34,802 bases of DNA from a virus: the IMG/VR virus record IMGVR_UViG_3300025769_000403, positions 1 through 34,802 of that record; one strand, written 5' to 3'. The position numbers were made by a program, and so were the translations under genes. Positions within the stretch are counted from its first letter, which is position 1; each line of letters starts with the position of its first letter. Shown here piece after piece: positions 25,934 through 31,606 of the stretch. The notes beneath the pieces are model-generated. The model made no database searches and was not told where the DNA came from. It saw only the letters and a list, made by a program, of their open reading frames with translations.

Positions 25934-25942
25934 AAGTAGTAT
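25927..25942. promoter_or_regulatory. Operator-like palindrome
   Basis: A perfect inverted repeat ATACTAC-AA-GTAGTAT (7 bp arms, 2-base centre). It overlaps the candidate late promoter element. Two-fold symmetric sites of this length are usual for dimeric phage regulators. It could also form a short hairpin. No matching second copy was seen in the window, so operator function is inferred. Confidence 0.4.
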
Positions 25943-26203
25943 TAATAACCAAGGAATTTATTAGATAGTGACTAGGATAAGTCACTTGCCTAGCTTAATG
26001 TTTATCTAATTGAGAGTTTATTGGGTAAGTCCTGCAGTAGGCCACAAACCAGGTATATTACCTAGTGTAGCGCCTAGTAGGGAGTACGAATTTAAGTTAT
26101 TTTTACCCTAAAAAGCAAGTGTTTTGCGAAAATAAATTAAAAAAAATTTATGTTTCGTCGATAAACGTGGTGAATTGTTAATAAATCTACTACATGGATT
26201 AGG

Positions 26204-26445
26204 TTGAAAAACGCATTTTCAAAAAAATTGCACGAGAATGGGTGTGTGGGAGATATAGTGCACCGTACCCGTTGAAATTCACGGCATGGGGTGCCTTACT
26301 TCGTTGAAAACAACGCCTGCTGTCAGTATCAGTCGTGTTGTTTGTCTCCGAAGTCCTTAGTAACACACTAAGGTAAGCCACCACTCTTGCCGTTTATGCA
26401 AATCATCAACGTGTCCACTGCAACCCCCGCACATCATGCGATGTG
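26204..26445 (+). ncRNA. Candidate structured RNA in the divergent region
   Basis: Series of perfect inverted repeats in a block with higher G+C than its surroundings: TTGAAAA/TTTTCAA (26204-26210, 26216-26222), CGTTG-AAAA-CAACG (26302-26315), ACTTCG/CGAAGT (26298-26303, 26349-26354), directly followed by CCTTAGT-AACAC-ACTAAGG (26355-26373), and CACATC-ATGC-GATGTG (26430-26445). Helices lying end to end suggest a folded transcript. The strand is assigned to the early direction only because it leads into early genes. It could equally be a leader RNA, an origin structure or protein sites. No RNA family recognised. Confidence 0.4.
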
Positions 26446-26489
26446 ATATTCGCATTAACATAACAATTAATAAATTAAAGGAAATAAAC

Positions 26490-26768
26490 ATGAATAAATT
26501 TATGGAATTATTACAATCAATGCTCATACCTAACTCAGACGGAGTCTACGCAATGTCAGAATCCAAAAAGGGACTTGGATTTAATTGCTACGACTTAAAT
26601 GTGTCTTCGTTAGACGTTACTAAACTTAATACTCTTGCGGAAACCGAAGGTTTACCAGTCAGAGTATCAGAGTTTAAACCTGAAAGATATGGCGACTCGC
26701 ATTTCTTGTATGTTGGCCCACCAACACAAAGAAAAGCTTTAGACGTCACCAAGTTCTTTAAAGGTTAG
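26490..26768 (+). CDS. Hypothetical early protein, 92 aa
   Basis: I chose the ATG at 26490, with AAAGGA nine bases before; an in-frame ATG at 26436 lies in the loop of a hairpin and has no ribosome site. The product is compact and mixed alpha/beta: NKFMELLQSMLIPNSDGVYA, then CYDLNVSSLDVTKLNTLAET and RYGDSHFLYVGPPTQRKALD. No motif, membrane helix or cysteine pair. It is the first early gene and ends before a terminator-like hairpin, so it may be made alone and abundantly. Function unknown; takeover of the host is plausible but only from position. Confidence 0.7.
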   Translation: MNKFMELLQSMLIPNSDGVYAMSESKKGLGFNCYDLNVSSLDVTKLNTLAETEGLPVRVSEFKPERYGDSHFLYVGPPTQRKALDVTKFFKG

Positions 26769-26782
26769 TCTTAGATTTGGAC

Positions 26783-26818
26783 AAGATAGAGAGGGGTAAT
26801 ACACTCCTCTCTTATCTT
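26783..26818 (+). terminator. Intrinsic terminator-like hairpin after first early gene
   Basis: A stem of 12 base pairs, AAGATAGAGAGG pairing with CCTCTCTTATCTT (one unpaired T), with an 11-base loop. It lies 15 bases after the stop at 26768 and is followed by a TTTATATATAT tract. Looks like a moderately strong rho-independent terminator. Confidence 0.65.
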
Positions 26819-26832
26819 TATATATATGTAAG

Positions 26833-26892
26833 TAAACAGTACTATTTTATATATTAGTACACATAAACAATAATAAACAGTACATTATGTAC
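26833..26892 (+). promoter_or_regulatory. Repeated TAAACAGTAC sites with palindromes
   Basis: TAAACAGTAC occurs at 26833-26842 and at 26874-26883, 41 bases start-to-start, and nowhere else that I noticed. Each copy opens an inverted repeat: GTACTA/TAGTAC (26839-26844 and 26855-26860) and GTACAT-T-ATGTAC (26880-26892). They fill the gap between a terminator and the next gene, the place for a promoter and its regulator. Confidence 0.45.
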
Positions 26893-26906
26893 AGATAGGA
26901 ATAGCA

Positions 26907-27587
26907 ATGAAACGTAAGAATAAACTACATTATAGAAACATTAAATCAACAGTATACTATACCATCAGAGGTATCATATTGTTGCCTATTAGGCTAATAT
27001 TATTGCCTTTTAAACTTATAGGTAAGGCGGTGTTTTATCGCAAACCTAAGCAAATATTAACATTAGGTGGATTGCGTAGTATCAATAGAAGGATATTTAA
27101 AAATAGTGATACTATATCATATTTAAAGAAACAATTAGCACACATAGAGACTAATCTTATGTATGATAATACACTTGATGAAGTTAATAAACGTATTGAT
27201 GAACTTGATAAACGTATGTTAATACATTACAAAGTAGAAGATAAGATACAAAATAATATTAAAGTATTATCTGATGAAATAGATACTCATATGAATTGTT
27301 TTAATGGTAGTGAAAGTAGTCATTTATTATATCTTATTAACGAACTACAACTATCTCTTGAAAGTATGAAGCCTAAAGACTTAGGTACATTCAATTTTAT
27401 TAGTGATAAGCCTACACAATTAGAATTAGCTCAAATAGAAGCAGAAATGCTTGGTTCATCAGTAGCTAAGGAAGAGTATGATTGGCATTGTGAGCAAAAG
27501 GCTAAAAATAAGCAAATTCAGGACAGAATGAGAGCTGATGAAGCTGAATATGATAGACTATCTGAACCTGATAAAGATAATAAATAA
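26907..27587 (+). CDS. Membrane-anchored coiled-coil early protein, 226 aa
   Basis: Basic N-terminus followed by one hydrophobic, Leu/Ile/Pro-rich stretch at about residues 17-44 (STVYYTIRGIILLPIRLILL), then a mainly helical, charged body. Residues about 75-125 (KKQLAHIETNLMYDNTLDEV, then NKRIDELDKRMLIHYKVED) look like coiled coil. A Lys/Glu/Asp-rich tail ends the protein. AGGA lies before the ATG. It probably sits on the inner face of the host membrane, facing the cytoplasm. No family recognised; exclusion of other phages or membrane tethering of replication are both possible. Confidence 0.7.
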   Translation: MKRKNKLHYRNIKSTVYYTIRGIILLPIRLILLPFKLIGKAVFYRKPKQILTLGGLRSINRRIFKNSDTISYLKKQLAHIETNLMYDNTLDEVNKRIDELDKRMLIHYKVEDKIQNNIKVLSDEIDTHMNCFNGSESSHLLYLINELQLSLESMKPKDLGTFNFISDKPTQLELAQIEAEMLGSSVAKEEYDWHCEQKAKNKQIQDRMRADEAEYDRLSEPDKDNK

Positions 27588-27590
27588 ACT

Positions 27591-27735
27591 TGATAGGTAT
27601 GGGTTAACTGTGTAACAGCAGTCTCTACTAAGACATCTAGCGCACCTATCATAACGGACAAAACAGTCAGTAATAGTTACTATTGATAGCACTACGCTGA
27701 GGTATTAAGTTACCGTAGTAACTATTGCTGAGTCC
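27591..27735 (+). ncRNA. Candidate structured RNA, two domains, before the micro-membrane genes
   Basis: Domain 1 (27591-27651) is closed by TGATAGGT/ACCTATCA and contains two hairpins, GTTA/TAAC (27603-27616) and GTCT/AGAC (27621-27634), i.e. a three-way junction. Domain 2 (27656-27735) is closed by GGAC/GTCC with a long inner stem, CAGTAATAGTTACTA pairing with TAGTAACTATTGCTG (15 pairs, one G-U) and a terminal GGTA/TACC hairpin. An alternative helix ACTACG/CGTAGT competes with this stem, as in switching RNAs. It ends 11 bases before the ribosome site of the next gene. Folded RNA is supported by the length of the complements; function is unknown. Confidence 0.5.
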
Positions 27736-27753
27736 ATAAAATAAGGAGTATAA

Positions 27754-27852
27754 ATGAAAATAGTAACATCAGTAATAATAGAAGGTATAATAGTATTATT
27801 AGTAATGTTTTGTGCAATAAGTATTATATTATCATTAATAACGGGGGTATAA
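27754..27852 (+). CDS. Micro membrane protein 1, 32 aa
   Basis: Opens at an ATG with AAGGAG at ideal distance, and ends two bases before the next ATG. Residues about 6-30 form a single hydrophobic helix (VIIEGIIVLLVMFCAISIIL). No charge besides the start and one Glu. A strong ribosome site argues it is real. It may be a phage small membrane toxin, exclusion protein or pinholin-like peptide; function unknown. Confidence 0.65.
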   Translation: MKIVTSVIIEGIIVLLVMFCAISIILSLITGV

Positions 27853-27853
27853 T

Positions 27854-27964
27854 ATGGCAGATAAAAAAGATAGATTACTAATAATAACAGTTTACAGTTG
27901 TGTAGCTATAATAGGTATTTTATGGCTATACTTTATAATATATATGTTAAGAGCCGTCCTGTGA
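27854..27964 (+). CDS. Micro membrane protein 2, 36 aa
   Basis: Starts one base after the preceding stop, with a G-rich stretch just upstream, and ends in a GTGA overlap with the next gene. After a charged N-terminus (ADKKDR), one hydrophobic helix spans about residues 8-31 (LLIITVYSCVAIIGILWLYF). Paired with micro membrane protein 1 it may form a two-part membrane system. Function unknown. Confidence 0.6.
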   Translation: MADKKDRLLIITVYSCVAIIGILWLYFIIYMLRAVL

Positions 27965-28260
27965 GTCGGCACATAAGAAAACCTGGAGGATTCCCACCGA
28001 GTCCTCCTAAGGTTACTAAATTCGATACAGATGGTAGTGTAACAGATGAATCACATATGCAATGGTGCATATATCGTCGTAAATATAAACAATGGAAGAA
28101 ATATTTATTGCCATTTGAAGAGGTATTCGGTGTAAAGTTTAATATACAGGAAGATAATGAACCTGATAGGGTGTATCTTAGAGCTAAATATGTTACTAAA
28201 GAGATACCACCTTTAGATATTAAACCAGTACAACATCCATTAGATGATATAATAGGTTAA
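27961..28260 (+). CDS. Hypothetical early protein, about 99 aa
   Basis: Start uncertain. The GTG at 27961 makes a GTGA overlap with micro membrane protein 2 and is preferred; an ATG at 27925 inside that gene and a TTG at 27898 are also in frame. The body is basic and Pro-rich at first (IRKPGGFPPSPPKVTKFD), then aromatic and basic (WCIYRRKYKQWKKYLLPFEE), then mixed (EPDRVYLRAKYVTKEIPPLD). No motif recognised and no membrane helix. Possibly a cytoplasmic partner of the two micro membrane proteins. Confidence 0.6.
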   Translation: MSRHIRKPGGFPPSPPKVTKFDTDGSVTDESHMQWCIYRRKYKQWKKYLLPFEEVFGVKFNIQEDNEPDRVYLRAKYVTKEIPPLDIKPVQHPLDDIIG

Positions 28261-28456
28261 GCTAACTGTTAAAGCACTAGCGGGGTTTCGCTATCCTTAT
28301 GGCGATTAGTCCTTTTTATTGCATTCGACTATTATTATGCCCTATTTGAGCCCTATTATATCATCAATCTTACAAGAGCTGTGTTTACACTTCCATAAAC
28401 ATCCGCACATATCGTTTCCGTATATGTAAGCACGGCTCTTTAAATTAAGGAGTATT
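28261..28456 (+). ncRNA. Candidate structured RNA before the radical SAM gene
   Basis: The 196-base gap has no credible gene. Its 3-prime part (28374-28440) is closed by AAGAGCTGTG pairing with CACGGCTCTT (10 pairs, one G-U). Inside are a TTTA/TAAA hairpin (28384-28399) and ACATAT/ATATGT (28407-28427), a clean three-way junction that ends 6 bases before AAGGAG. The 5-prime part has a TAGCG/CGCTA hairpin (28278-28293), GCAT/ATGC (28321-28340) and GCCCTATT twice (28339-28346 and 28350-28357). The place suggests a 5-prime leader that controls the photolyase-like gene, or a processed small RNA. No family recognised. Confidence 0.5.
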
Positions 28457-29320
28457 ATGAAATATGTAGAACGTAAAAGTATGAAAATACGTGAATCAGG
28501 ACGTAGTAGTGATTATATTACACCTACATTTGGTCACGGCTGTTTATACAGATGTAGTTATTGTTATATGCGTAGACATATAAAACAAGGTATAACAACA
28601 ATAGCTACAAATACAGAAGCGTTAATAAATGCTATTGATGAACATGCTATGAGCTTGCAATGGCCTAAAGAGGCTAATCAAACACATAGTAAATACTATA
28701 CTTACGATTTTAGTTGTAACGAGGATTATGCATTACACGCAAAGTATCACGAGTGGGAAAAACTATTTGATTACTTTGTACAAAGTGAAAGAGTAATGGG
28801 TACAGCAGCAACTAAATTTGTTAATAAACACTTATTAAACTATAATCCACAACGTAAAGTGCGTATACGTTTTAGTTTGATGCCACAAAAGATGTCTAGT
28901 ATGTTAGAACCTGGTACATCACGTATTGTAGATAGAATAGAAGCAATAAACACATTCTATGAAGCAGGTTATGATGTACACATTAATTACTCACCTATTA
29001 TAGCATATGAAGGTTGTGGCGATGAGTATGTAGAAATGTTTAAACTTATAGATAGCATAGTAGATGATAATATTAAAAAAGATGTACTATGCGAGTGTAT
29101 ATTCTTAGTTCATAACAAAGGATTACACGAGTATAATGTAGAAAACAATGTAAAAGGCGAAGAATACTTATGGACACCACATAAACAAGAAGGTAAACAA
29201 TCTATATTTGGTGGCGATAATGTACGATACGCTTGGAAATACAAACAAGGTCTAATTGATGGATTTATAAATCTACATGATAATGTTATACCTTGGAATA
29301 AAATTAGATACATATTCTAG
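28457..29320 (+). CDS. Radical SAM protein, spore photoproduct lyase-like
   Basis: The iron-sulfur motif is C29-x3-C33-x2-C36 (CLYRCSYCYMRRH). The tyrosines on each side of the last cysteine (Y35, Y37) match those of the hydrogen-relay tyrosines in spore photoproduct lyase (Y97, Y99 around C98 in Bacillus). A further Cys in YTYDFSCNEDYALHAKY (C87) stands where the lyase has its essential Cys141-type residue. At 287 residues it is near the lyase core size; the lyase N-terminal extension is missing. AAGGAG precedes the ATG. The enzyme would use S-adenosylmethionine to reverse a thymine photodimer, or act on a related nucleic-acid substrate. DNA repair of the phage genome is inferred. Confidence 0.8.
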   Translation: MKYVERKSMKIRESGRSSDYITPTFGHGCLYRCSYCYMRRHIKQGITTIATNTEALINAIDEHAMSLQWPKEANQTHSKYYTYDFSCNEDYALHAKYHEWEKLFDYFVQSERVMGTAATKFVNKHLLNYNPQRKVRIRFSLMPQKMSSMLEPGTSRIVDRIEAINTFYEAGYDVHINYSPIIAYEGCGDEYVEMFKLIDSIVDDNIKKDVLCECIFLVHNKGLHEYNVENNVKGEEYLWTPHKQEGKQSIFGGDNVRYAWKYKQGLIDGFINLHDNVIPWNKIRYIF

Positions 29321-29365
29321 TGAGTCTCCCGTCTGTTAACAGCAACCGAGCTTAGAATATGTATC
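29307..29365 (+). repeat. 13-bp inverted repeat spanning the photolyase-like stop codon
   Basis: GATACATATTCTA (29307-29319) and TAGAATATGTATC (29353-29365) are perfect complements. The left arm covers the last four codons and the stop. The 33-base interior includes the palindrome CTGTTAACAG. It could be a transcript-end stabiliser or an attenuator. There is no T-run after it. Confidence 0.65.
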
Positions 29366-29676
29366 AAATATGGCTGGCATACCTAACAGTAGAGTTTAAA
29401 AGACAACGTACGGTCACTCTTTAAGTATGCCAAAAATTAAATTGATAACAGTATAAAAACTCTATTATATATTATGGCAAACTCGTTTCGGGGACTTCAA
29501 GAGAGCAAAGAACGAGTTGTTCCCAAGTTAATTACTATTGCCTGGCTGGAAGTTGCAGGAGTTATCAAAATATTAGGCGAACAAACCAGTTTGCCTCTAA
29601 TGGGCCTGATGAGTAAGTATGGTGTTGCTTATCAGGCTCACTCTTAAATAAATAAACACCATAGATAAGGCAAGAC
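29321..29676 (+). ncRNA. Long structured leader upstream of the ubiquitin-like gene
   Basis: These 356 bases hold no well-supported gene. A frame of 57 codons (29474-29647) exists but has no ribosome site and uses codons unlike the neighbours. Seen in order: TGGCATAC/GTATGCCA (29375-29382, 29425-29432) enclosing AGAGT/ACTCT; AACTCGTT/AACGAGTT (29480-29487, 29511-29518); AGGCGAAC/GTTTGCCT (29575-29596, one G-U); GCCTGAT and ATCAGGC (29604-29637). The last hairpin's loop pairs with bases just before the start codon, making a pseudoknot (see the next entry). The pattern is that of a multi-domain RNA leader. No RNA family recognised by eye. Confidence 0.55.
29604..29670 (+). promoter_or_regulatory. 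Predicted H-type pseudoknot at the ubiquitin-like gene start
   Basis: Stem 1: GCCTGAT plus AAG pairs with CTT plus ATCAGGC (29604-29617 with 29628-29637; GAGT bulged). Its loop TATGGTGTT (29618-29626) is a perfect 9-base complement of AACACCATA (29655-29663), which lies directly before GATAAGG, the ribosome site. CTTATC (29628-29633) can pair with GATAAG (29664-29669) in a competing helix that would hide the AAGG. Such mutually exclusive pairings are typical of translational switches. The start codon ATG is at 29677. Confidence 0.5.
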
Positions 29677-29922
29677 ATGTCAAATGAAACAAATAACGAT
29701 AAGTTCTATATGGATAGTTTTACTAAAGGTAGACCTATGCCATTATTAGTATCAGACTACGCAACATTAGCAGACGTATTGAGTGCAGAAAATATCTCAA
29801 TAAACAATGTTGTTATACAGTTTAAAGATGAGAATAATAATGATAAACCTATAGAACTAAACACTCCTATATCTGCAGGAGATTCTATTAACATAGCAAA
29901 CGCTGCTAACAAAAGTGGCTAA
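29677..29922 (+). CDS. Ubiquitin-like beta-grasp modifier, 81 aa, ends in Gly
   Basis: The sequence follows a ThiS/MoaD/ubiquitin-like beta-grasp pattern: strand (PLLVSD), YATLADVLSAENI (helix), NNVVIQFKDENNND (strand pair) and ISAGDSINIANAANKSG at the end, where the GD-x-h-x-h element and C-terminal glycine are usual for modifiers activated by E1 enzymes. The protein ends exactly at Gly81, so no peptidase trimming is needed before activation. It is followed by E2-like, JAMM and E1-like genes, the full set for a ubiquitin-like pathway. The sequence is short and diverged, so the assignment rests on pattern and context together. AAGG lies six bases before the ATG. Confidence 0.65.
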   Translation: MSNETNNDKFYMDSFTKGRPMPLLVSDYATLADVLSAENISINNVVIQFKDENNNDKPIELNTPISAGDSINIANAANKSG

Positions 29923-29939
29923 ACAGAGGTAATAAACAA

Positions 29940-30035
29940 TTAAAAGAGAGCCAACAACTTGGGCCAGCGTTAGTCCTCAACCTAGGTGAAACTGTCAGCT
30001 AGAGGCATTTGGGAAATGGTGAGGCTCTCTTTTAA
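29940..30035 (+). ncRNA. Candidate structured RNA between modifier and E2-like genes
   Basis: A perfect 13-bp stem, TTAAAAGAGAGCC (29940-29952) and GGCTCTCTTTTAA (30023-30035), closes a 70-base interior with CCTC/GAGG (29975-29978, 30002-30005) and CATTT-GGG-AAATG (30006-30018). It begins 17 bases after the modifier stop and ends shortly before the E2-like start. It may slow or stop transcription, protect the upstream mRNA end, or be a separate RNA. Any of these would leave the modifier more abundant than the enzymes behind it. Confidence 0.55.
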
Positions 30036-30061
30036 ATAAAGAGAAAGTAGAGGTAAACTAA

Positions 30062-31606
30062 GTGAGAACACAATTAATAGAGATATTTACATGGTTATTT
30101 ACAAGAGATAATGGTGTAATAGACGATGTAATAGATAAGTTTGATGATTATGACCAAGATTCATTCGTAAGACCACCAGAAGATGTATCAAAGTTTGTAG
30201 ATACATTGTTAGATGATGATACTTATGAAGTTGTAAGAGCAATGCAACATACTAATGAACATGTATCTAATGGTATTAAATTGCCTGCTGAATCTATAGA
30301 AATATGGTTTAAATTTAAAGATGTTAAACTAAAGCGTAGAAAAATATATAGACTTGGCGATTATTATCTTAGAGTTATGAACACAGGTTTTGATAAATGG
30401 ATATTTAAATTTTATACAAAACAACAAGGTGTATTAAAAGGTAAACTTGTAGATAGTTTTGTACAAGCACAACATCCTCATGTCAGTCATGGTAATGCTT
30501 GCTTTGCAGGTATGGAAGCTCCTATTAGAGCATCTATAACAAACTATAACTTTACAGGTTTTGCATGGCATATAAGAAGATTTCTAAGTTCTTGGAATTA
30601 TAGAAGTCCTCATCATCATCCTGAAAGTTTTGAGTATACAAACAGATTGCCAATACATAGTGATAGTATGCTTAAAGAAGCTTTTGAACGAAAAAATGAA
30701 TATGGTAATTATTTGATACATCAAAGTTATTGGGATTTAGAAAGACATAGTGATGATGATGAACTTTTGTATGTTAATCTTATGCTTACATCAGGTAGGA
30801 AAAAAGAATATAAATCAGAACCAATATCAAAACTTGTTCAGCATATACAAAATGGTAGTAAATATCTAAACGAAGACATTAAAACTTTAAAGTTTACTAC
30901 GTTTAAATATGTAGCTACATATAATCTTGCTTTATGGTTACAAAAAAAGATACTAGATTGTCCTGATATAAATGAAGCATTTATACTTGCATCATATTAT
31001 ACTAGTACATTACATGAGTTATATAAAACTAATTCTTGTACTATTACAGGTGAATGGCATCCAGATTATGATGAATTGCAATTTGATATAAATAATGCTC
31101 TTAGCGTTCAACAGTTTTTCTATATAGATAAACCTAAAAAAAATCAAAGGTATCATGATAGAGGGCATAAACTTATAAACTTAACAAGAGATTCAGATAA
31201 TCCAAATTATTATCAAGAGTTTAATGATGCAGTTAAAGTTTTATCAGATATGCGTAGTAAGTTAGAAATGTGGAAAAATGCTGTTTATTCAGAAATTGCT
31301 GATTATATGGTAATACTAACTAAGTCATTTTCTGAAGTTCATAAACTACTACAAACAGACAAAACTGTATTATGGGACACTGTTACTGAATTTATTGAAT
31401 ACGTTGACAACATAGATGTAACAGAAGATGTTGATACAGATGACATTGCAGATTTAATAGATAATGCGAATAGAGATTACTTTGTTCAATTAGATATAAT
31501 GCAAGAAATAAACAAACAAGTAAAAATAGAATATTACGAAAAGGAGTTAAGGAGGCTCAAAAAAGATGAAAAAAGTACAGTGCAGATTGAAAATCTCAAT
31601 CTATAA
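30062..31606 (+). CDS. Large protein with E2 (ubiquitin-conjugating)-like core, 514 aa
   Basis: Residues about 78-183 read like an E2 core: strands IEIWFKFKDVKLKRRKIYRL and YYLRVMNTGFDKWIFKFYTK, then HPHVSHGNACFAG (138-150), then IRRFLSSWNYRSP (171-183). In E2 enzymes the HPN motif precedes a G-x-x-C-L catalytic loop by a few residues and a helix h-x-x-L-L follows; here HPH and C147 occupy these places. The remainder (about 190-514) is helical, His/Asp/Asn-rich, without a known domain, possibly a substrate or ligase region. It starts at GTG with AGAGG upstream. The JAMM gene begins 41 bases before its end. E2 function rests on the motif and neighbours; a remote-homology test would settle it. 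Confidence 0.6.
   Translation: MRTQLIEIFTWLFTRDNGVIDDVIDKFDDYDQDSFVRPPEDVSKFVDTLLDDDTYEVVRAMQHTNEHVSNGIKLPAESIEIWFKFKDVKLKRRKIYRLGDYYLRVMNTGFDKWIFKFYTKQQGVLKGKLVDSFVQAQHPHVSHGNACFAGMEAPIRASITNYNFTGFAWHIRRFLSSWNYRSPHHHPESFEYTNRLPIHSDSMLKEAFERKNEYGNYLIHQSYWDLERHSDDDELLYVNLMLTSGRKKEYKSEPISKLVQHIQNGSKYLNEDIKTLKFTTFKYVATYNLALWLQKKILDCPDINEAFILASYYTSTLHELYKTNSCTITGEWHPDYDELQFDINNALSVQQFFYIDKPKKNQRYHDRGHKLINLTRDSDNPNYYQEFNDAVKVLSDMRSKLEMWKNAVYSEIADYMVILTKSFSEVHKLLQTDKTVLWDTVTEFIEYVDNIDVTEDVDTDDIADLIDNANRDYFVQLDIMQEINKQVKIEYYEKELRRLKKDEKSTVQIENLNL

Larger units (their letters stand above)
25882..26489. other. Divergent intergenic region, about 600 bases, no credible gene
   Basis: Separates the leftward late operon from the rightward early genes and must hold their promoters. 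I see no frame with a good ribosome site except the start of the next gene; a 61-codon minus frame and a 24-codon plus frame look accidental. The left part is AT-rich and holds the palindrome and a nested repeat: ATTAGATA (25960-25967) with TATCTAAT (26003-26010), enclosing GTGAC/GTCAC (25968-25972 and 25981-25985). AGGTA-TAT-TACCT follows at 26051-26063. The right part, about 26220-26450, is G+C-richer and hairpin-rich. Origin of replication is a possible alternative role. Confidence 0.8.

Noticed and set aside
25960-26063. Phage attachment site
   Set aside because: Palindromes only; no integrase gene in view and no tRNA-end-like sequence.
26199-26384. 61-codon minus-strand frame in the divergent region
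   Set aside because: No ribosome site; composition does not resemble a phage protein and it lies in a hairpin-rich block.
26436-26489. Longer start of the 92-residue early gene (ATG at 26436)
   Set aside because: This ATG lies in a hairpin loop without ribosome site; the ATG at 26490 has AAAGGA at proper distance.
28261-28456. tRNA gene in the spacer, from a TTCGACT T-loop-like piece
   Set aside because: No acceptor, D or anticodon arms at fitting distances; the folding is a three-way junction of other shape.
29604-29640. Hammerhead ribozyme, suggested by CCTGATGAG
   Set aside because: The matching GAAA core and cleavage-site stem are missing; the segment forms a simple hairpin and pseudoknot instead.
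29474-29647. 57-codon frame upstream of the ubiquitin-like gene
   Set aside because: No ribosome site, codons with more G and C than the neighbours, and the interval is better explained by paired RNA; kept as an alternative reading only.
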